Assembly (NCBI GenBank): GCA_964563495.1
Contig: CAZLYK010000027.1
Coordinates: 1 to 49,536, forward strand
Direction: 5' to 3'
Origin: CAZLYK01 sp964563495
GTDB lineage: Bacteria > Acidobacteriota > Blastocatellia > RBC074
Length of the DNA stretch: 49,536 nt
The notes beneath the pieces were generated by a model. The model was not told the DNA's origin. It saw only the letters and a list, made by a program, of their open reading frames with translations, and ran no database searches. Of this stretch, positions 37,643 to 46,157 are shown piece by piece; position 1 is the first letter of the stretch, and each line of letters starts with the position of its first letter. The position numbers and the translations under genes were made by a program.

Positions 37643-38008
37643 TCAGAGTGTACGGCCGAAATCATCATCCAAACGGACAATGTCGTCTTCACCAAGATAG
37701 TCGCCTCGCTGCACTTCGATGAAGATCAGCTTGATCTCACCGGGGTTTTCGATGCGATGAGCCGCCCCAACAGCGATATCGATATATTGACCAGGGCTGA
37801 GCAGGAGTTCGCGCCCATCAAGTGTCACTTTGGCCCTTCCCTCAACGATAAACCAGTGCTCAGCCCGCTTCGCGTGTTTCTGGTAACTCAATCGCTTGCC
37901 GGGGAGAACCTCGATCCGTTTGACCTTGAATCCTTTGCCTTCATCGAGAACGGTGTAGTTGCCCCACGGCCGCTCATCATAGCGAATATCCGTTTTTGTT
38001 TCTGTCAT
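37643..38008 (-). CDS. Mannose-6-phosphate isomerase-type cupin
   Basis: A 121-residue single-domain cupin like the C-terminal domain of type II phosphomannose isomerase/GDP-mannose pyrophosphorylase. Family signature: RPWGNYTVLDEGKGFKVKRI, then PGKRLSYQKHAKRAEHWFIV with the metal-binding His and Glu residues, and YIDIAVGAAHRIENPG. The guanylyltransferase domain is absent. Stand-alone versions may isomerise or bind sugar phosphates. It is followed closely by the alpha/beta hydrolase. Confidence 0.85.
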   Translation of the reverse strand: MTETKTDIRYDERPWGNYTVLDEGKGFKVKRIEVLPGKRLSYQKHAKRAEHWFIVEGRAKVTLDGRELLLSPGQYIDIAVGAAHRIENPGEIKLIFIEVQRGDYLGEDDIVRLDDDFGRTL

Positions 38009-38024
38009 TCGTCACTCCTTGTGG

Positions 38025-38136
38025 AAAATAGACAGGATTATAGCAAGTTTCACGTTTGTGCGACCGCGTCCTCGCGGTCGCACAAACGTGAAACTTGCTA
38101 TAATCCTTTAAAATCCTGTTAATCCTGTCTATTTTT
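38025..38136. repeat. Nested double palindrome (AATAGACAGG arms, GCGACCGCG core)
   Basis: The outer AAAATAGACAGGATTA (38025-38040) and its partner ending CCTGTCTATTTT surround an inner perfect palindrome: arms 38037-38068 and 38073-38104, 32 bases each, loop TCCT. The inner core matches the separate hairpin at 21122-21179. The FadD-like gene's stop codon (38119-38121) is in the outer right arm. Confidence 0.95.
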
Positions 38137-39777
38137 TCCCATCTCGCGCAATTCGCGCCGCAGCACTTTGCCGACAGCACTCTTTGGCAGGCTATCGAGA
38201 AACTCTATCAATGACGGCACTTTGAATTTTGCCAGATTCTCCCGGCAGAATTCCGTGATCTCTTCGGCTGTTACGCCGGCGCCCGGTTTGAGGACGATAA
38301 AAGCCTTGACTGCCTCGCCGCGATACTGGTCGGGGACGCCGATGACCGCAACTTCCAGCACTGCCGGGTGTGTGAATAAGACGTCCTCGACCTCGTTTGG
38401 ATAGACATTGAAGCCGCTCACGATAATCAGGTCCTTCTTGCGTTGGACGATATAAAAGAAGCCGTCTTCGTCCATCCGCGCCACATCGCCGGTATAAAGC
38501 CAGCCATCCCGCAGAGTGGCTGCGGTCTCTTCGGGTCGGTTCAGATAGCCTTTCATAACCTGGGGTCCGCGAACGCAGAGCTCGCCTTCCTGGCCGATCG
38601 GCACTTCCCGGAGGCCCGTTTCCAGATCGACGATCTTGCATTCGGTCGAGGGGAAGGGAAGTCCGATGCTGCCGACCTTGCGCCTGGCGAGGGTCGCCGT
38701 CGAATGGGTCGTCGGCGAGGCTTCTGTCAGTCCATAACCCTCGTAAAGCATGGCTCCGCTCAGTTGTTCGAACTTCTCGATCACCTCGACCGGCAATGGG
38801 GCGGATCCGCTGTTGAAGCGCCGGACATAATCCAGCCCGCAGGTCTTGATCTCCGGGTGATTGAGCATCGAAATGTAGAGCGTTGGAACGCCCGGAAAGA
38901 AGGTCGGTTTGTATTGCTTGATCGCTTGAATCAGCATGTCCGGATCGAACTTTGGAATAGGGATCTGCATGGCTCCATTCCAGGTCCCGAGCAGCATCCC
39001 GACGGTCTGGCCATAAATGTGAAAATATGGGATGACCATGAGGTACCGCTCGTCGCCGCGCTGTGTGATCTCTCTGCCCCAGGCGTATGCCTGAACGACG
39101 TTCGAATATAGATTGAAGTGGGTCAACATCGCGCCCTTCGGAACGCCCGTTGTTCCTCCGGTGTATTGAAGAACGGCGACGTCATCCTCGGGATCGATCT
39201 CGACGCGCGGCAGAGCGGCTTGATCGACCCCGTTGATCAAGCCGGTAAATGAGAGCGTGCCTTCGGGAAGCTCGATCGCCTGACCCGGGGTGCCGGAATA
39301 TTCGGCCAAGCTGGTCACCATCACCTCTTCGATCGAAGTGTGAGATTTGACGCTGAGCGCGATCGGCGCGAGTAAATCGAGGACGATCATCGCGCGGATA
39401 CCCGAATCCCTGACGACCATCTCGACTTCGCGTGGGGTATAGATCGGATTGATATTGGTCACGATCGCACCCAGGCGGACGATGGCGAAAAAGCTGATCA
39501 AATATTGCGGGCAGTTCGGCAGCATGATCCCGACACGGTCGCCTTTGGCGATACCCAGCCCGGCCAGTGATGTCGCCAGCCGGTCGACCTGCGATTTGAT
39601 CTCGCCGAAAGTCAATTGCGCGCCGAAAAAGGCCGTCGCCGGTTTCTCTCTAAAACTGACGCTGGCGATCTGCAGGATTTGATAGAGCTGCTGGCGCGGT
39701 GGATTGATTTCGGGCGGAACCCAGAAGTCGTAATTTTTGAGCCAGGGTTTTTCTGCATAGACTGATTCAGCTGCCAA
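38119..39777 (-). CDS. Long-chain fatty acid-CoA ligase (FadD-like)
   Basis: A 552-residue AMP-forming acyl-CoA synthetase. Motifs: LQYTGGTTGVPKGAMLTH (P-loop, about residue 200), YEGYGLTEASPTTH, GWLYTGDVARMDEDGFFYIV followed by QRKKDLIIVSGFNVYPNEVE, and the catalytic lysine in LPKSAVGKVLRREL. It would activate fatty acids to acyl-CoA for beta-oxidation or lipid synthesis. It starts with TTG (39775-39777) after GGAGGC. The C-terminal MGKNRQD plus TAA are read from the repeat element. It precedes the cupin-hydrolase-SH3 group by a 110-base repeat spacer. Confidence 0.92.
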   Translation of the reverse strand: MAAESVYAEKPWLKNYDFWVPPEINPPRQQLYQILQIASVSFREKPATAFFGAQLTFGEIKSQVDRLATSLAGLGIAKGDRVGIMLPNCPQYLISFFAIVRLGAIVTNINPIYTPREVEMVVRDSGIRAMIVLDLLAPIALSVKSHTSIEEVMVTSLAEYSGTPGQAIELPEGTLSFTGLINGVDQAALPRVEIDPEDDVAVLQYTGGTTGVPKGAMLTHFNLYSNVVQAYAWGREITQRGDERYLMVIPYFHIYGQTVGMLLGTWNGAMQIPIPKFDPDMLIQAIKQYKPTFFPGVPTLYISMLNHPEIKTCGLDYVRRFNSGSAPLPVEVIEKFEQLSGAMLYEGYGLTEASPTTHSTATLARRKVGSIGLPFPSTECKIVDLETGLREVPIGQEGELCVRGPQVMKGYLNRPEETAATLRDGWLYTGDVARMDEDGFFYIVQRKKDLIIVSGFNVYPNEVEDVLFTHPAVLEVAVIGVPDQYRGEAVKAFIVLKPGAGVTAEEITEFCRENLAKFKVPSLIEFLDSLPKSAVGKVLRRELREMGKNRQD

Positions 39778-40005
39778 GCTTTTGCCTCCAAATAGATTGC
39801 CACGGTTTTGACTACGGAATGTAGGGTCAGTTTTGCGCCCCTAATTTAGGGCAGTCGCGGGATGAAGGCAATCTGTAATATCATTTTTACTTCCGAGTCT
39901 AAATTGAATTCGCCATTTGACCGGATGATTTAGTAGAATCGCGATTGATGAATGGTGTTGGGATAGGTTTCATGGATCCGGTATTGTCGCGAAAGGAATG
40001 CGAGT

Positions 40006-41196
40006 ATGTTTATCAGGACCGTTCGATCGTCTCTGGTTTTGATCATCTTGATGCCGGGTCTTGGCGCTTGTCAGTGGCGGAAAGAAACCACGCCGGCAAA
40101 CGATCTGATCAGCGCGTCAACAGCGGTTGAAGGCCAGGTCTCGACCAAAACGCCCCCCTCGCAGTTCAGCTGCGCCTTTACCGGCAAGATAGCCGAGAAA
40201 TACGCGATTCGAATGGATCTGGAGCGCGATGGTCAAAAGCTCAAGGGGACCTATTTTTATGATCGCCCCGGCGCCATGAGGGTGGCCATGAAATACATCG
40301 GGCTCGAAGGAACGATCGATCAGGGGGGGCAGACGGTGCTGACGGAGACCGTCTACGACAAAGAGGCCGGGGTCGAAAAGAAAACCGGTCAATTCAAGGG
40401 CAAGCTGGTGGTGATCGAGACGTCCGGCGCGTCCTTCATGAGGTTGAGCGGTGCGTGGACGCGAGCGCGAGACAATCAAACCCTGCCCTTTGCCGTCGAG
40501 GAGATGCGCTTTGATCTGGGGGCGAAAATGTCTTTATCCAGGAGCGGCAAACAGGAAAACGCCCGTACCTCGAACTATCAGATCGAGACCAACCTCCCGA
40601 AACTCGCGGGGGCCGACGACGCCCGCGCCGAGAGGTTTAATGCCGCGATTAACAACTTGATCGAAAATGAGACCGCCGAGTTTAAGAAGCTCGTCGACGA
40701 GATGGCCAGGGAAACGGCGGGCAAAGAACCTGCCCGCGCGAAAGACGCTCCCAAAAGCACGATGGAGATTGAACATAGCATCACCTTTGCGGACAGTGAT
40801 CTGGTCAGCATCCTGCTCTCCTTCTACAGCTATGCCGGCGGTGCTCATCCGAGCGCCACTACCAAGTCGTTGAACTATGATCTCAAGACCAATCAGCCGA
40901 TCAACCTCGGCGATCTGTTCAAGCCCGATTCAAATTATCTCAAGGTCATCTCAGATTATTGTACGAGCGAGCTGATCAAGATCAAAGTCGGCGATCCCGA
41001 ATGGATCAAAAACGGCGCTGGTCCCAAGCTCGAAAACTTCAAAAGCTGGAACCTCACTCAAACCGGGCTCATGATCACCTTCGACGCCTATCAGGTAGCC
41101 AGTTATGCAGAGGGACCAAATGAAGTGGTCGTCCCATACTCGCTGCTCAAACCGGTAATTCGGGGTGATGGACCTCTGCCCCGATTCGTCAAATAA
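40006..41196 (+). CDS. DUF3298-domain lipoprotein
   Basis: A 396-residue exported lipoprotein: signal MFIRTVRSSLVLIILMPGL with lipobox LGAC. Residues about 40-165 form a beta-rich domain I do not recognise (FSCAFTGKIAEKYAIRMDLE ...). From about 185 to the end it matches the DUF4163/DUF3298 pair found in RsiV-like proteins: YAGGAHPSATTKSLNYDLKT, INLGDLFKPDS and NEVVVPYSLLKPVI. RsiV binds lysozyme, but here there is no anti-sigma part. The gene stands alone on the plus strand, convergent with the acyltransferase-3 gene. Confidence 0.8.
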   Translation: MFIRTVRSSLVLIILMPGLGACQWRKETTPANDLISASTAVEGQVSTKTPPSQFSCAFTGKIAEKYAIRMDLERDGQKLKGTYFYDRPGAMRVAMKYIGLEGTIDQGGQTVLTETVYDKEAGVEKKTGQFKGKLVVIETSGASFMRLSGAWTRARDNQTLPFAVEEMRFDLGAKMSLSRSGKQENARTSNYQIETNLPKLAGADDARAERFNAAINNLIENETAEFKKLVDEMARETAGKEPARAKDAPKSTMEIEHSITFADSDLVSILLSFYSYAGGAHPSATTKSLNYDLKTNQPINLGDLFKPDSNYLKVISDYCTSELIKIKVGDPEWIKNGAGPKLENFKSWNLTQTGLMITFDAYQVASYAEGPNEVVVPYSLLKPVIRGDGPLPRFVK

Positions 41197-41205
41197 TAAA
41201 TCTGA

Positions 41206-42432
41206 TTACTCGGCTTCGACCGCGGGGCTGACCGGCAATGCTCGACGGAATGAAATCTTCCAACGCATGAACGGTTTCTCCGCGTAGATGAAGAGCCAGC
41301 CGCAGATGATAAACAGCGGTATGCAGATGAGCGCCGCGTGAAGCAGAAAATCCAGGACGAGCGGCCTGGACCGTGATGCCAGTTGGATGGTTTGCGGCGT
41401 CAACCGTGAGATGATTAAGACGTGATAGAGATAGATGGTGTAACACATGCCGCCAATGATGACGATCCATCTCCATTTGATGATCGAGCTCGATACCCGG
41501 CCGAGAAAGATCCCCGTATAAAAAACCGCCACCAGCAGCGGCAGTAGAAAGTAGAATTGCCCGAAACGCAGAAGCACCGAGGCGATTGCCGCCCCTCCAA
41601 CCAGACCCGCGAGGTCCCAGCCGAGAGACTTCTTGAGCGTCTCGGCTGATTTCGTCAGATAAAGGTCGGCCAGCAGAAAACCGGTCAGGAAATAGTGCAG
41701 ATAGTTGAAGAGCGAAAGTTGCAGCCGCGCCGAGCCGTAGGGATAGATCACCCATTGGGAAAGCCATCCGAAAAAGATCACCATTGACAAGATCGTCGCC
41801 CGTCGCACAACCGCGCGCTGCACTTTAAAGATCGTGACCAGGAGCGGGACGAGCAGATAGAATTGGATCTCGATCTCGAGCGACCAGGTCACGCCGTTGA
41901 TCAGACTGTGTTCCCCGTAGATCAATCCGTGAGAGTAGAGCAGGCTGGCTATCAGATGGGGAAAGAGCCTCGCCGTCTCGCCACCCTGCTGCCAGATCAG
42001 CAAAAAGCCGATAATCAAACAAAGAATATAGGGTGGTTCGAGCCTGGTCACCCGTCGCAGGAAGTATGACTTTAGATCGGGGCGGGGAAGCTGGTTGAAT
42101 CTCCGACGCGCAAAAGGCAGAGCCAGGATGAACCCGCTGATGATGAAGAACAGGTGGACGCCGAAATGGCCGCAATAAGCCGCGATCACCAGCCACGATT
42201 GTTCGCCGGCTGCAAACCACTCGGCCGGCGTTCGCACTTCTCCATTCCTTCCGCTGGCCGGAAGGTAGATCGAGACAAGATGGTGAAAGATGACCAGTGA
42301 GATGGCGATGAAACGCAATCCTTCAACTTCGGGAATCAGTCCTCCGGAAGTCGTCACCCGGGAGAGTTTGTCGGCGAGCCGGTTGATCAATGTTCCGGCG
42401 TTTGTCAATCGTCGATGACGTGCAAATTTCAT
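41206..42432 (-). CDS. Acyltransferase-3 family membrane protein (OafA/YrhL-like)
   Basis: A 408-residue integral membrane protein with about ten hydrophobic segments. The N-terminal signature is IPEVEGLRFIAISLVIFHHL with the catalytic-type histidine pair, followed by GVHLFFIISGFILALPFARR and a family motif SLEIEIQFYLLVPLLV. The family O-acylates exported sugars, peptidoglycan or lipids. No SGNH domain is fused at the end. No polysaccharide genes are adjacent, so the acceptor is unknown. Confidence 0.88.
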   Translation of the reverse strand: MKFARHRRLTNAGTLINRLADKLSRVTTSGGLIPEVEGLRFIAISLVIFHHLVSIYLPASGRNGEVRTPAEWFAAGEQSWLVIAAYCGHFGVHLFFIISGFILALPFARRRFNQLPRPDLKSYFLRRVTRLEPPYILCLIIGFLLIWQQGGETARLFPHLIASLLYSHGLIYGEHSLINGVTWSLEIEIQFYLLVPLLVTIFKVQRAVVRRATILSMVIFFGWLSQWVIYPYGSARLQLSLFNYLHYFLTGFLLADLYLTKSAETLKKSLGWDLAGLVGGAAIASVLLRFGQFYFLLPLLVAVFYTGIFLGRVSSSIIKWRWIVIIGGMCYTIYLYHVLIISRLTPQTIQLASRSRPLVLDFLLHAALICIPLFIICGWLFIYAEKPFMRWKISFRRALPVSPAVEAE

Positions 42433-42600
42433 TGATCGGGAATGGCGAGCGGGGGCTTTACCTTGTGCCTTTCTTTTTGGTCCTGTGCACGGTTAATTGA
42501 TGAGATTATCAGGTAGAATGAAGTCAGACAACCGGGCTCGCAAGTTTTGACCGGGCGGCAAAGATGATTCATTAAAGTCCACCTTGCTCGATGACGACGA

Positions 42601-43425
42601 TCACTGATTGCGAAACTTCTCGATCTCGGCCTTGGCCTTCAAGCCGATCTCGTCCAATCGCGCCAACCACTGTTTGTGATAAGGTTTCATGGCGCTTACC
42701 ACCGCTTCGGCGACCGCCAGGTTACGGAACCATTTTTTGTTGGCGGGGACGATATGCCAGGGGGCATAGGGTGTGCTGCACCGATTAATCGCGTCTTCGT
42801 AGGCGCGCGTGTAATCGCTCCAATACTGGCGCTCCTTCCAATCGCCGGCCGAGAGTTTCCAGTACTTGGAGTGATCCTGCTCGCGTTCGAGCAGGCGCTC
42901 TTCCTGCTCATCCTTGCTGATGTGGAGGTAGAACTTGAGGATGATCGTTCCGTTATCCGAGAGCAGTTTTTCGAAGGCATTGATCTGATCGTAGCGGGCG
43001 CGCCAAACCTTGTCCGGCGCCAGTTTATGGACGCGGACGACGAGGACGTCTTCGTAATGTGAACGATTGAAAATGGTGATCTCGCCGCGCCCCGGCGTTT
43101 GCTGGTGCACGCGCCACAAAAAATCGTGGGCCAGTTCTTTTTCCGTCGGAACCTTGAAGGATGAGACATAGCAGCCGAGCGAGTTGAGAGGGCCCATGAC
43201 GGTCTTGATCGTCCCGTCTTTGCCGCTCGTGTCCCGGCCCTGCAGAACGATCAGGACGGAGTGTTGATTTGCCGCGTAGAGCATCTCTTGCAAGCGGGTC
43301 AACTCCTGGCTCAGTTCGTTGAGTTTTGACTCGGCTTCCTCGCTCTTCAGACCGGCGTCATCACGCGGATCGAAATCCCTCAATTTTACCGGTTTTGCCC
43401 CGGTGATCTTGTATGCGTAGGTCAT
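42601..43425 (-). CDS. ppk2: Polyphosphate kinase 2 family protein
   Basis: A 274-residue PPK2 with Walker A GRDTSGKDG (residues 63-71), the lid/Walker B region FNRSHYEDVLVVRVHKL (starting at 119) and FYLHISKDEQEERLLER. PPK2 enzymes move phosphate between polyphosphate and nucleotides, often making NDP from NMP. I chose the ATG at 43423-43425 (MTYAYKITG); the longer frame runs backward through a repeat and is not coding. No clear ribosome site precedes it. The class (I, II or III) cannot be fixed by eye. Confidence 0.9.
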   Translation of the reverse strand: MTYAYKITGAKPVKLRDFDPRDDAGLKSEEAESKLNELSQELTRLQEMLYAANQHSVLIVLQGRDTSGKDGTIKTVMGPLNSLGCYVSSFKVPTEKELAHDFLWRVHQQTPGRGEITIFNRSHYEDVLVVRVHKLAPDKVWRARYDQINAFEKLLSDNGTIILKFYLHISKDEQEERLLEREQDHSKYWKLSAGDWKERQYWSDYTRAYEDAINRCSTPYAPWHIVPANKKWFRNLAVAEAVVSAMKPYHKQWLARLDEIGLKAKAEIEKFRNQ

Positions 43426-43438
43426 AATTTTGAGAAGA

Positions 43439-43524
43439 AATAGACAGGATTGACATGATGTTGGCAGGATTAAACAAGATAGATCCTGTTTCATCCTGCC
43501 AACATCATGTCAATCCTGTCTATT
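43439..43524. repeat. AATAGACAGGATT-family palindrome, 32-bp perfect arms
   Basis: Arms 43439-43470 and 43493-43524 are exact reverse complements with a 22-base middle. It fills the spacer between the dienelactone hydrolase stop (43529) and the PPK2 start. Confidence 0.95.
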
Positions 43525-43528
43525 ATTC

Positions 43529-44392
43529 TTATGCAACTCCGTTCTTTTTGAACCATCCGAGCAGTCGTTTCCATCCATCCTGCGCCTGATCCTTGCGATA
43601 GCTTGGGCGGTAATCGGCGTGGAAGCCGTGTGGGGTGTCGGGGTAGAGAATGATCTCTGACGGTTGATTGGCGGCCTTCAACGCCTGTTGCATCTGCTCG
43701 ACGGTGTTGTTGGGAATTCCGGTATCAGCGCCTCCGTAAAGGCCGAGCACCGGGGCCTTTAAATCTTTGACCAGATCGATCGGGTTTTTCGTTTGCAACT
43801 CATTGGTGGTGCCGACCAGACGGCCATACCAGGCGACGCCGGCTTTGAGTTTGGGATTGTGCGAAGCGTAAAGCCAGACGATCCGCCCACCCCAGCAAAA
43901 TCCGGTGACCGCCAGTTTGTCGCTCCCATTGTTCTTCTTCGCCCACGCGGCGGCTGCGTCCAGATCCGACATGACCTGAGCATCCGGGACTTTAGAGACG
44001 ACTTTTTGAATGATGTCGTTGAAATTGGTCATCTTCGAGACATCGCCCTGTCGCGCGTACATCTCGGGTGCGATGGCCAGGTAGCCGGCTTTGGCGAACC
44101 GCCGGCAGATGTCTTTGATATGTTCGTGAACTCCGAAGATCTCCTGGACGACCAGCACCGTGGGCAGATTTTTGCCCTTGGCGGGCATGGCGCGATAGGC
44201 CGGAATCTCGCCGTCTTTGACCGGGATCTTGATTTCACCGGCGATCAAGCCGTTGGTATCGGTCGTGATCATAGTCTGAGCCTGAACCGGCTGAACGGCC
44301 ATGGCGAAACCGGCCGTCAGCGAGGTCACGACAAAAGTTCGCCGCGTCACGTCGGGGACGGGCGATAAAAGTCCTTGCGGTTCTTCCTGCAT
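43529..44392 (-). CDS. Tat-exported dienelactone hydrolase family protein
   Basis: A 287-residue protein. The N-terminal TRRTFVVTSLTAGFAMAV is a twin-arginine-like signal; mature protein starts near residue 40. The dienelactone hydrolase fold has its triad visible: C166 (GFCWGGRI), D223 (GGADTGIP) and H255 (TPHGFHAD), with E84 in QEIFGVHEHI. The family hydrolyses dienelactones or related esters; an exported member suggests an extracytoplasmic ester substrate. GAGGAGG precedes the ATG at normal spacing. Confidence 0.9.
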   Translation of the reverse strand: MQEEPQGLLSPVPDVTRRTFVVTSLTAGFAMAVQPVQAQTMITTDTNGLIAGEIKIPVKDGEIPAYRAMPAKGKNLPTVLVVQEIFGVHEHIKDICRRFAKAGYLAIAPEMYARQGDVSKMTNFNDIIQKVVSKVPDAQVMSDLDAAAAWAKKNNGSDKLAVTGFCWGGRIVWLYASHNPKLKAGVAWYGRLVGTTNELQTKNPIDLVKDLKAPVLGLYGGADTGIPNNTVEQMQQALKAANQPSEIILYPDTPHGFHADYRPSYRKDQAQDGWKRLLGWFKKNGVA

Positions 44393-44404
44393 AAGTCCTC
44401 CTCA

Positions 44405-44440
44405 GCAACTACTGAGAACGCTGGCGCTCTCAGTAGTTGC
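44405..44440. repeat. Short inverted repeat upstream of the dienelactone hydrolase gene
   Basis: GCAACTACTGAGA (44405-44417) and TCTCAGTAGTTGC (44428-44440), 13-base arms, 10-base loop. It lies in the spacer between the M28 peptidase gene and the hydrolase gene. Confidence 0.8.
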
Positions 44441-44494
44441 ATCGTTTCAGGGTGTCGTCAACTAAACATGAACGACTCCTTGGAAAATTCTGGG

Positions 44495-44568
44495 TACGCA
44501 CGCTTCCAGTGTGCCGGGCTTCCCCGACCAACCCTTCAATCGAAGCCCGCACGCTGGAAGCGTGTGTA
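44495..44568. repeat. Imperfect inverted repeat with CACGCTTCCAG core
   Basis: Arms 44495-44522 and 44542-44568 pair imperfectly (GCACGCTTCCAG / CTGGAAGCGTG and flanks). It ends about ten bases before the M28 peptidase stop codon, so it lies just downstream of that gene. Confidence 0.8.
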
Positions 44569-44578
44569 TCTGGATTGA

Positions 44579-46030
44579 TTATCTAGGCAACGGCTCCGGC
44601 AGGTTCGCGATTGCAAATGCCAGCACTGCCATGACTGCGGCATTTTCGGCCAAATGCCGTGGATTGATCTTGTCGAAAGTGTCTGCGTGCGTGTGATGGT
44701 AATCGAAATAGGTTCGATCATCCTGGATCGGGGCGAAACCGGGGACGCCGGCCGACTCGAGCGGCGAGATATCCGCGCCGACCGAATTTGCGACCAATCT
44801 CAGGACGCCCGCGCCGGAAGATTGCAGCAGGGCGGCCGCCGGCTGCAGCATGGGCAGGGCTTCCGGTTTGATGTGGGCGTAGAAGCCGATCGGATGGCCC
44901 GCGCCGAGATCTGATTCGATGGCGGCGAGATGGTTCGAGAAGTTGTTGGCCTGATTTTGGAAATAGGTCGAGCCGCCGCGCAGCCCGTTCTCTTCATTCA
45001 TCCACGCGATCACCCGGATCGTGCGTTTGGGGTTTAACCCGAGTTGCTGACAGAGGTTGACGACTTCCATGGCTACCGCCACTCCCGCCGCGTCATCCAG
45101 CGCGCCGGTGCCCAGGTCCCAGGAATCCAGGTGGCCGGAGACGACGATTACCTGATCGGGGTATTGACTGCCTTTCAGATCGGCGATCACGTTGTAGCTC
45201 TCCGCATCCGGAAGGGTTTGCGGTGTCAGCACCAGGCGCATCCTGACCTCACCCTGTGAGGCCAGATGGGCGATCAGATCCGCGTCTTCAGCCGCGACCG
45301 CGGCGGCAGGAATCCTCGCAACTCCATCCGCATAACGCATCCCGCCGGTGTGAGCCAGTCGATAGGCGACGCCGCCGGCCGAGCGATTGAGCGCGGCTAC
45401 TGCGCCCAGTCGCGCAGCGGCACTCGCTCCACCGCTCCGGTAGATGACCGATCGGCCATAAGCCTCGCTCCCGAAACCCTGCTTCTGCAGCTGGTCGTCG
45501 AATTTGGCGTTGAAGAGCACGATCTTGCCTTTGACCACACTCTCGCCGAGCGCATTCAATTGATCGTAATCATTGACCACGACGACCGGGGCGGTCAGCC
45601 CCTGAGGCGGTGTCGCCATGCTGCCGCCGAGGGCGGTCAGGACTACCTTTTGAACCGTGCCGGGTGCCATCCCCTTGAACTCAACCAGTTCGCCGGTCTC
45701 TGCGCCTCTCACCCAGTGCGGCGTCATGATCTTTTCCAGTCTGACTTCGAGGCCCAGCCGGCGCATCTGGTCGGCTACGTATTCGACCGCACGCGCAGCT
45801 TGCGGTGATCCGCTCAGGCGTGGACCAATGTTGTTGCACAAGTAGGCAGCCTGCCTGAGCGCGTAATCGCTCTCGAGCGCGGCTTGCTGCAATCGCTTCA
45901 ACTCTGAGCTCAGTTGCGGCGGATAATTGTAAGCCGGGACTTGAGCGCGGCGCTGCGCGGCAGTTGGGTAAACGGCAATCAGGCAAACCAGGATGAATAG
46001 AGACAGCGAACGGGGTCGGATTTTTTTCAT
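44579..46030 (-). CDS. Exported M28-family zinc metallopeptidase
   Basis: A 483-residue protein with a signal peptide (LFILVCLIAVYPTAAQ). A PA-like insert occupies about residues 110-260. The M28 catalytic part has H300-x-D302 (SGHLDSWD), D312-D313 (ALDDAAG), E346-E347 (NEENG), D374 (IESDLGAG) and a late histidine block YHHTHADT. These are the expected two-zinc ligands and catalytic acid of aminopeptidases or carboxypeptidase Q-like enzymes. It probably trims peptides in the periplasm or outside the cell. Confidence 0.93.
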   Translation of the reverse strand: MKKIRPRSLSLFILVCLIAVYPTAAQRRAQVPAYNYPPQLSSELKRLQQAALESDYALRQAAYLCNNIGPRLSGSPQAARAVEYVADQMRRLGLEVRLEKIMTPHWVRGAETGELVEFKGMAPGTVQKVVLTALGGSMATPPQGLTAPVVVVNDYDQLNALGESVVKGKIVLFNAKFDDQLQKQGFGSEAYGRSVIYRSGGASAAARLGAVAALNRSAGGVAYRLAHTGGMRYADGVARIPAAAVAAEDADLIAHLASQGEVRMRLVLTPQTLPDAESYNVIADLKGSQYPDQVIVVSGHLDSWDLGTGALDDAAGVAVAMEVVNLCQQLGLNPKRTIRVIAWMNEENGLRGGSTYFQNQANNFSNHLAAIESDLGAGHPIGFYAHIKPEALPMLQPAAALLQSSGAGVLRLVANSVGADISPLESAGVPGFAPIQDDRTYFDYHHTHADTFDKINPRHLAENAAVMAVLAFAIANLPEPLPR

Positions 46031-46053
46031 AACGTGATGGATTGTAAACGACG

Positions 46054-46157
46054 AATAGACAGGATTGACAGGATTTTTGCAGGATTAAACAGGGTCTTTT
46101 TCCGCTTTGTTTGTCATCCTGTTCAGTCCTGCAAAAATCCCGTCAATCCTGTCTATT
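46054..46157. repeat. AATAGACAGGATT-family palindrome
   Basis: Left arm AATAGACAGGATTGACAGG from 46054 and right arm ending CAATCCTGTCTATT at 46157 pair over about 40 bases with a few mismatches. The stop codon of the downstream-labelled hydrolase gene (46153-46155) lies inside the right arm. Confidence 0.92.

Noticed and set aside
37977..38180. Small frame with the peptide KIDRINRI
   Set aside because: It is translated from the palindromic repeat itself. Similar peptides appear wherever the repeat is read in this frame, so it is not a gene.
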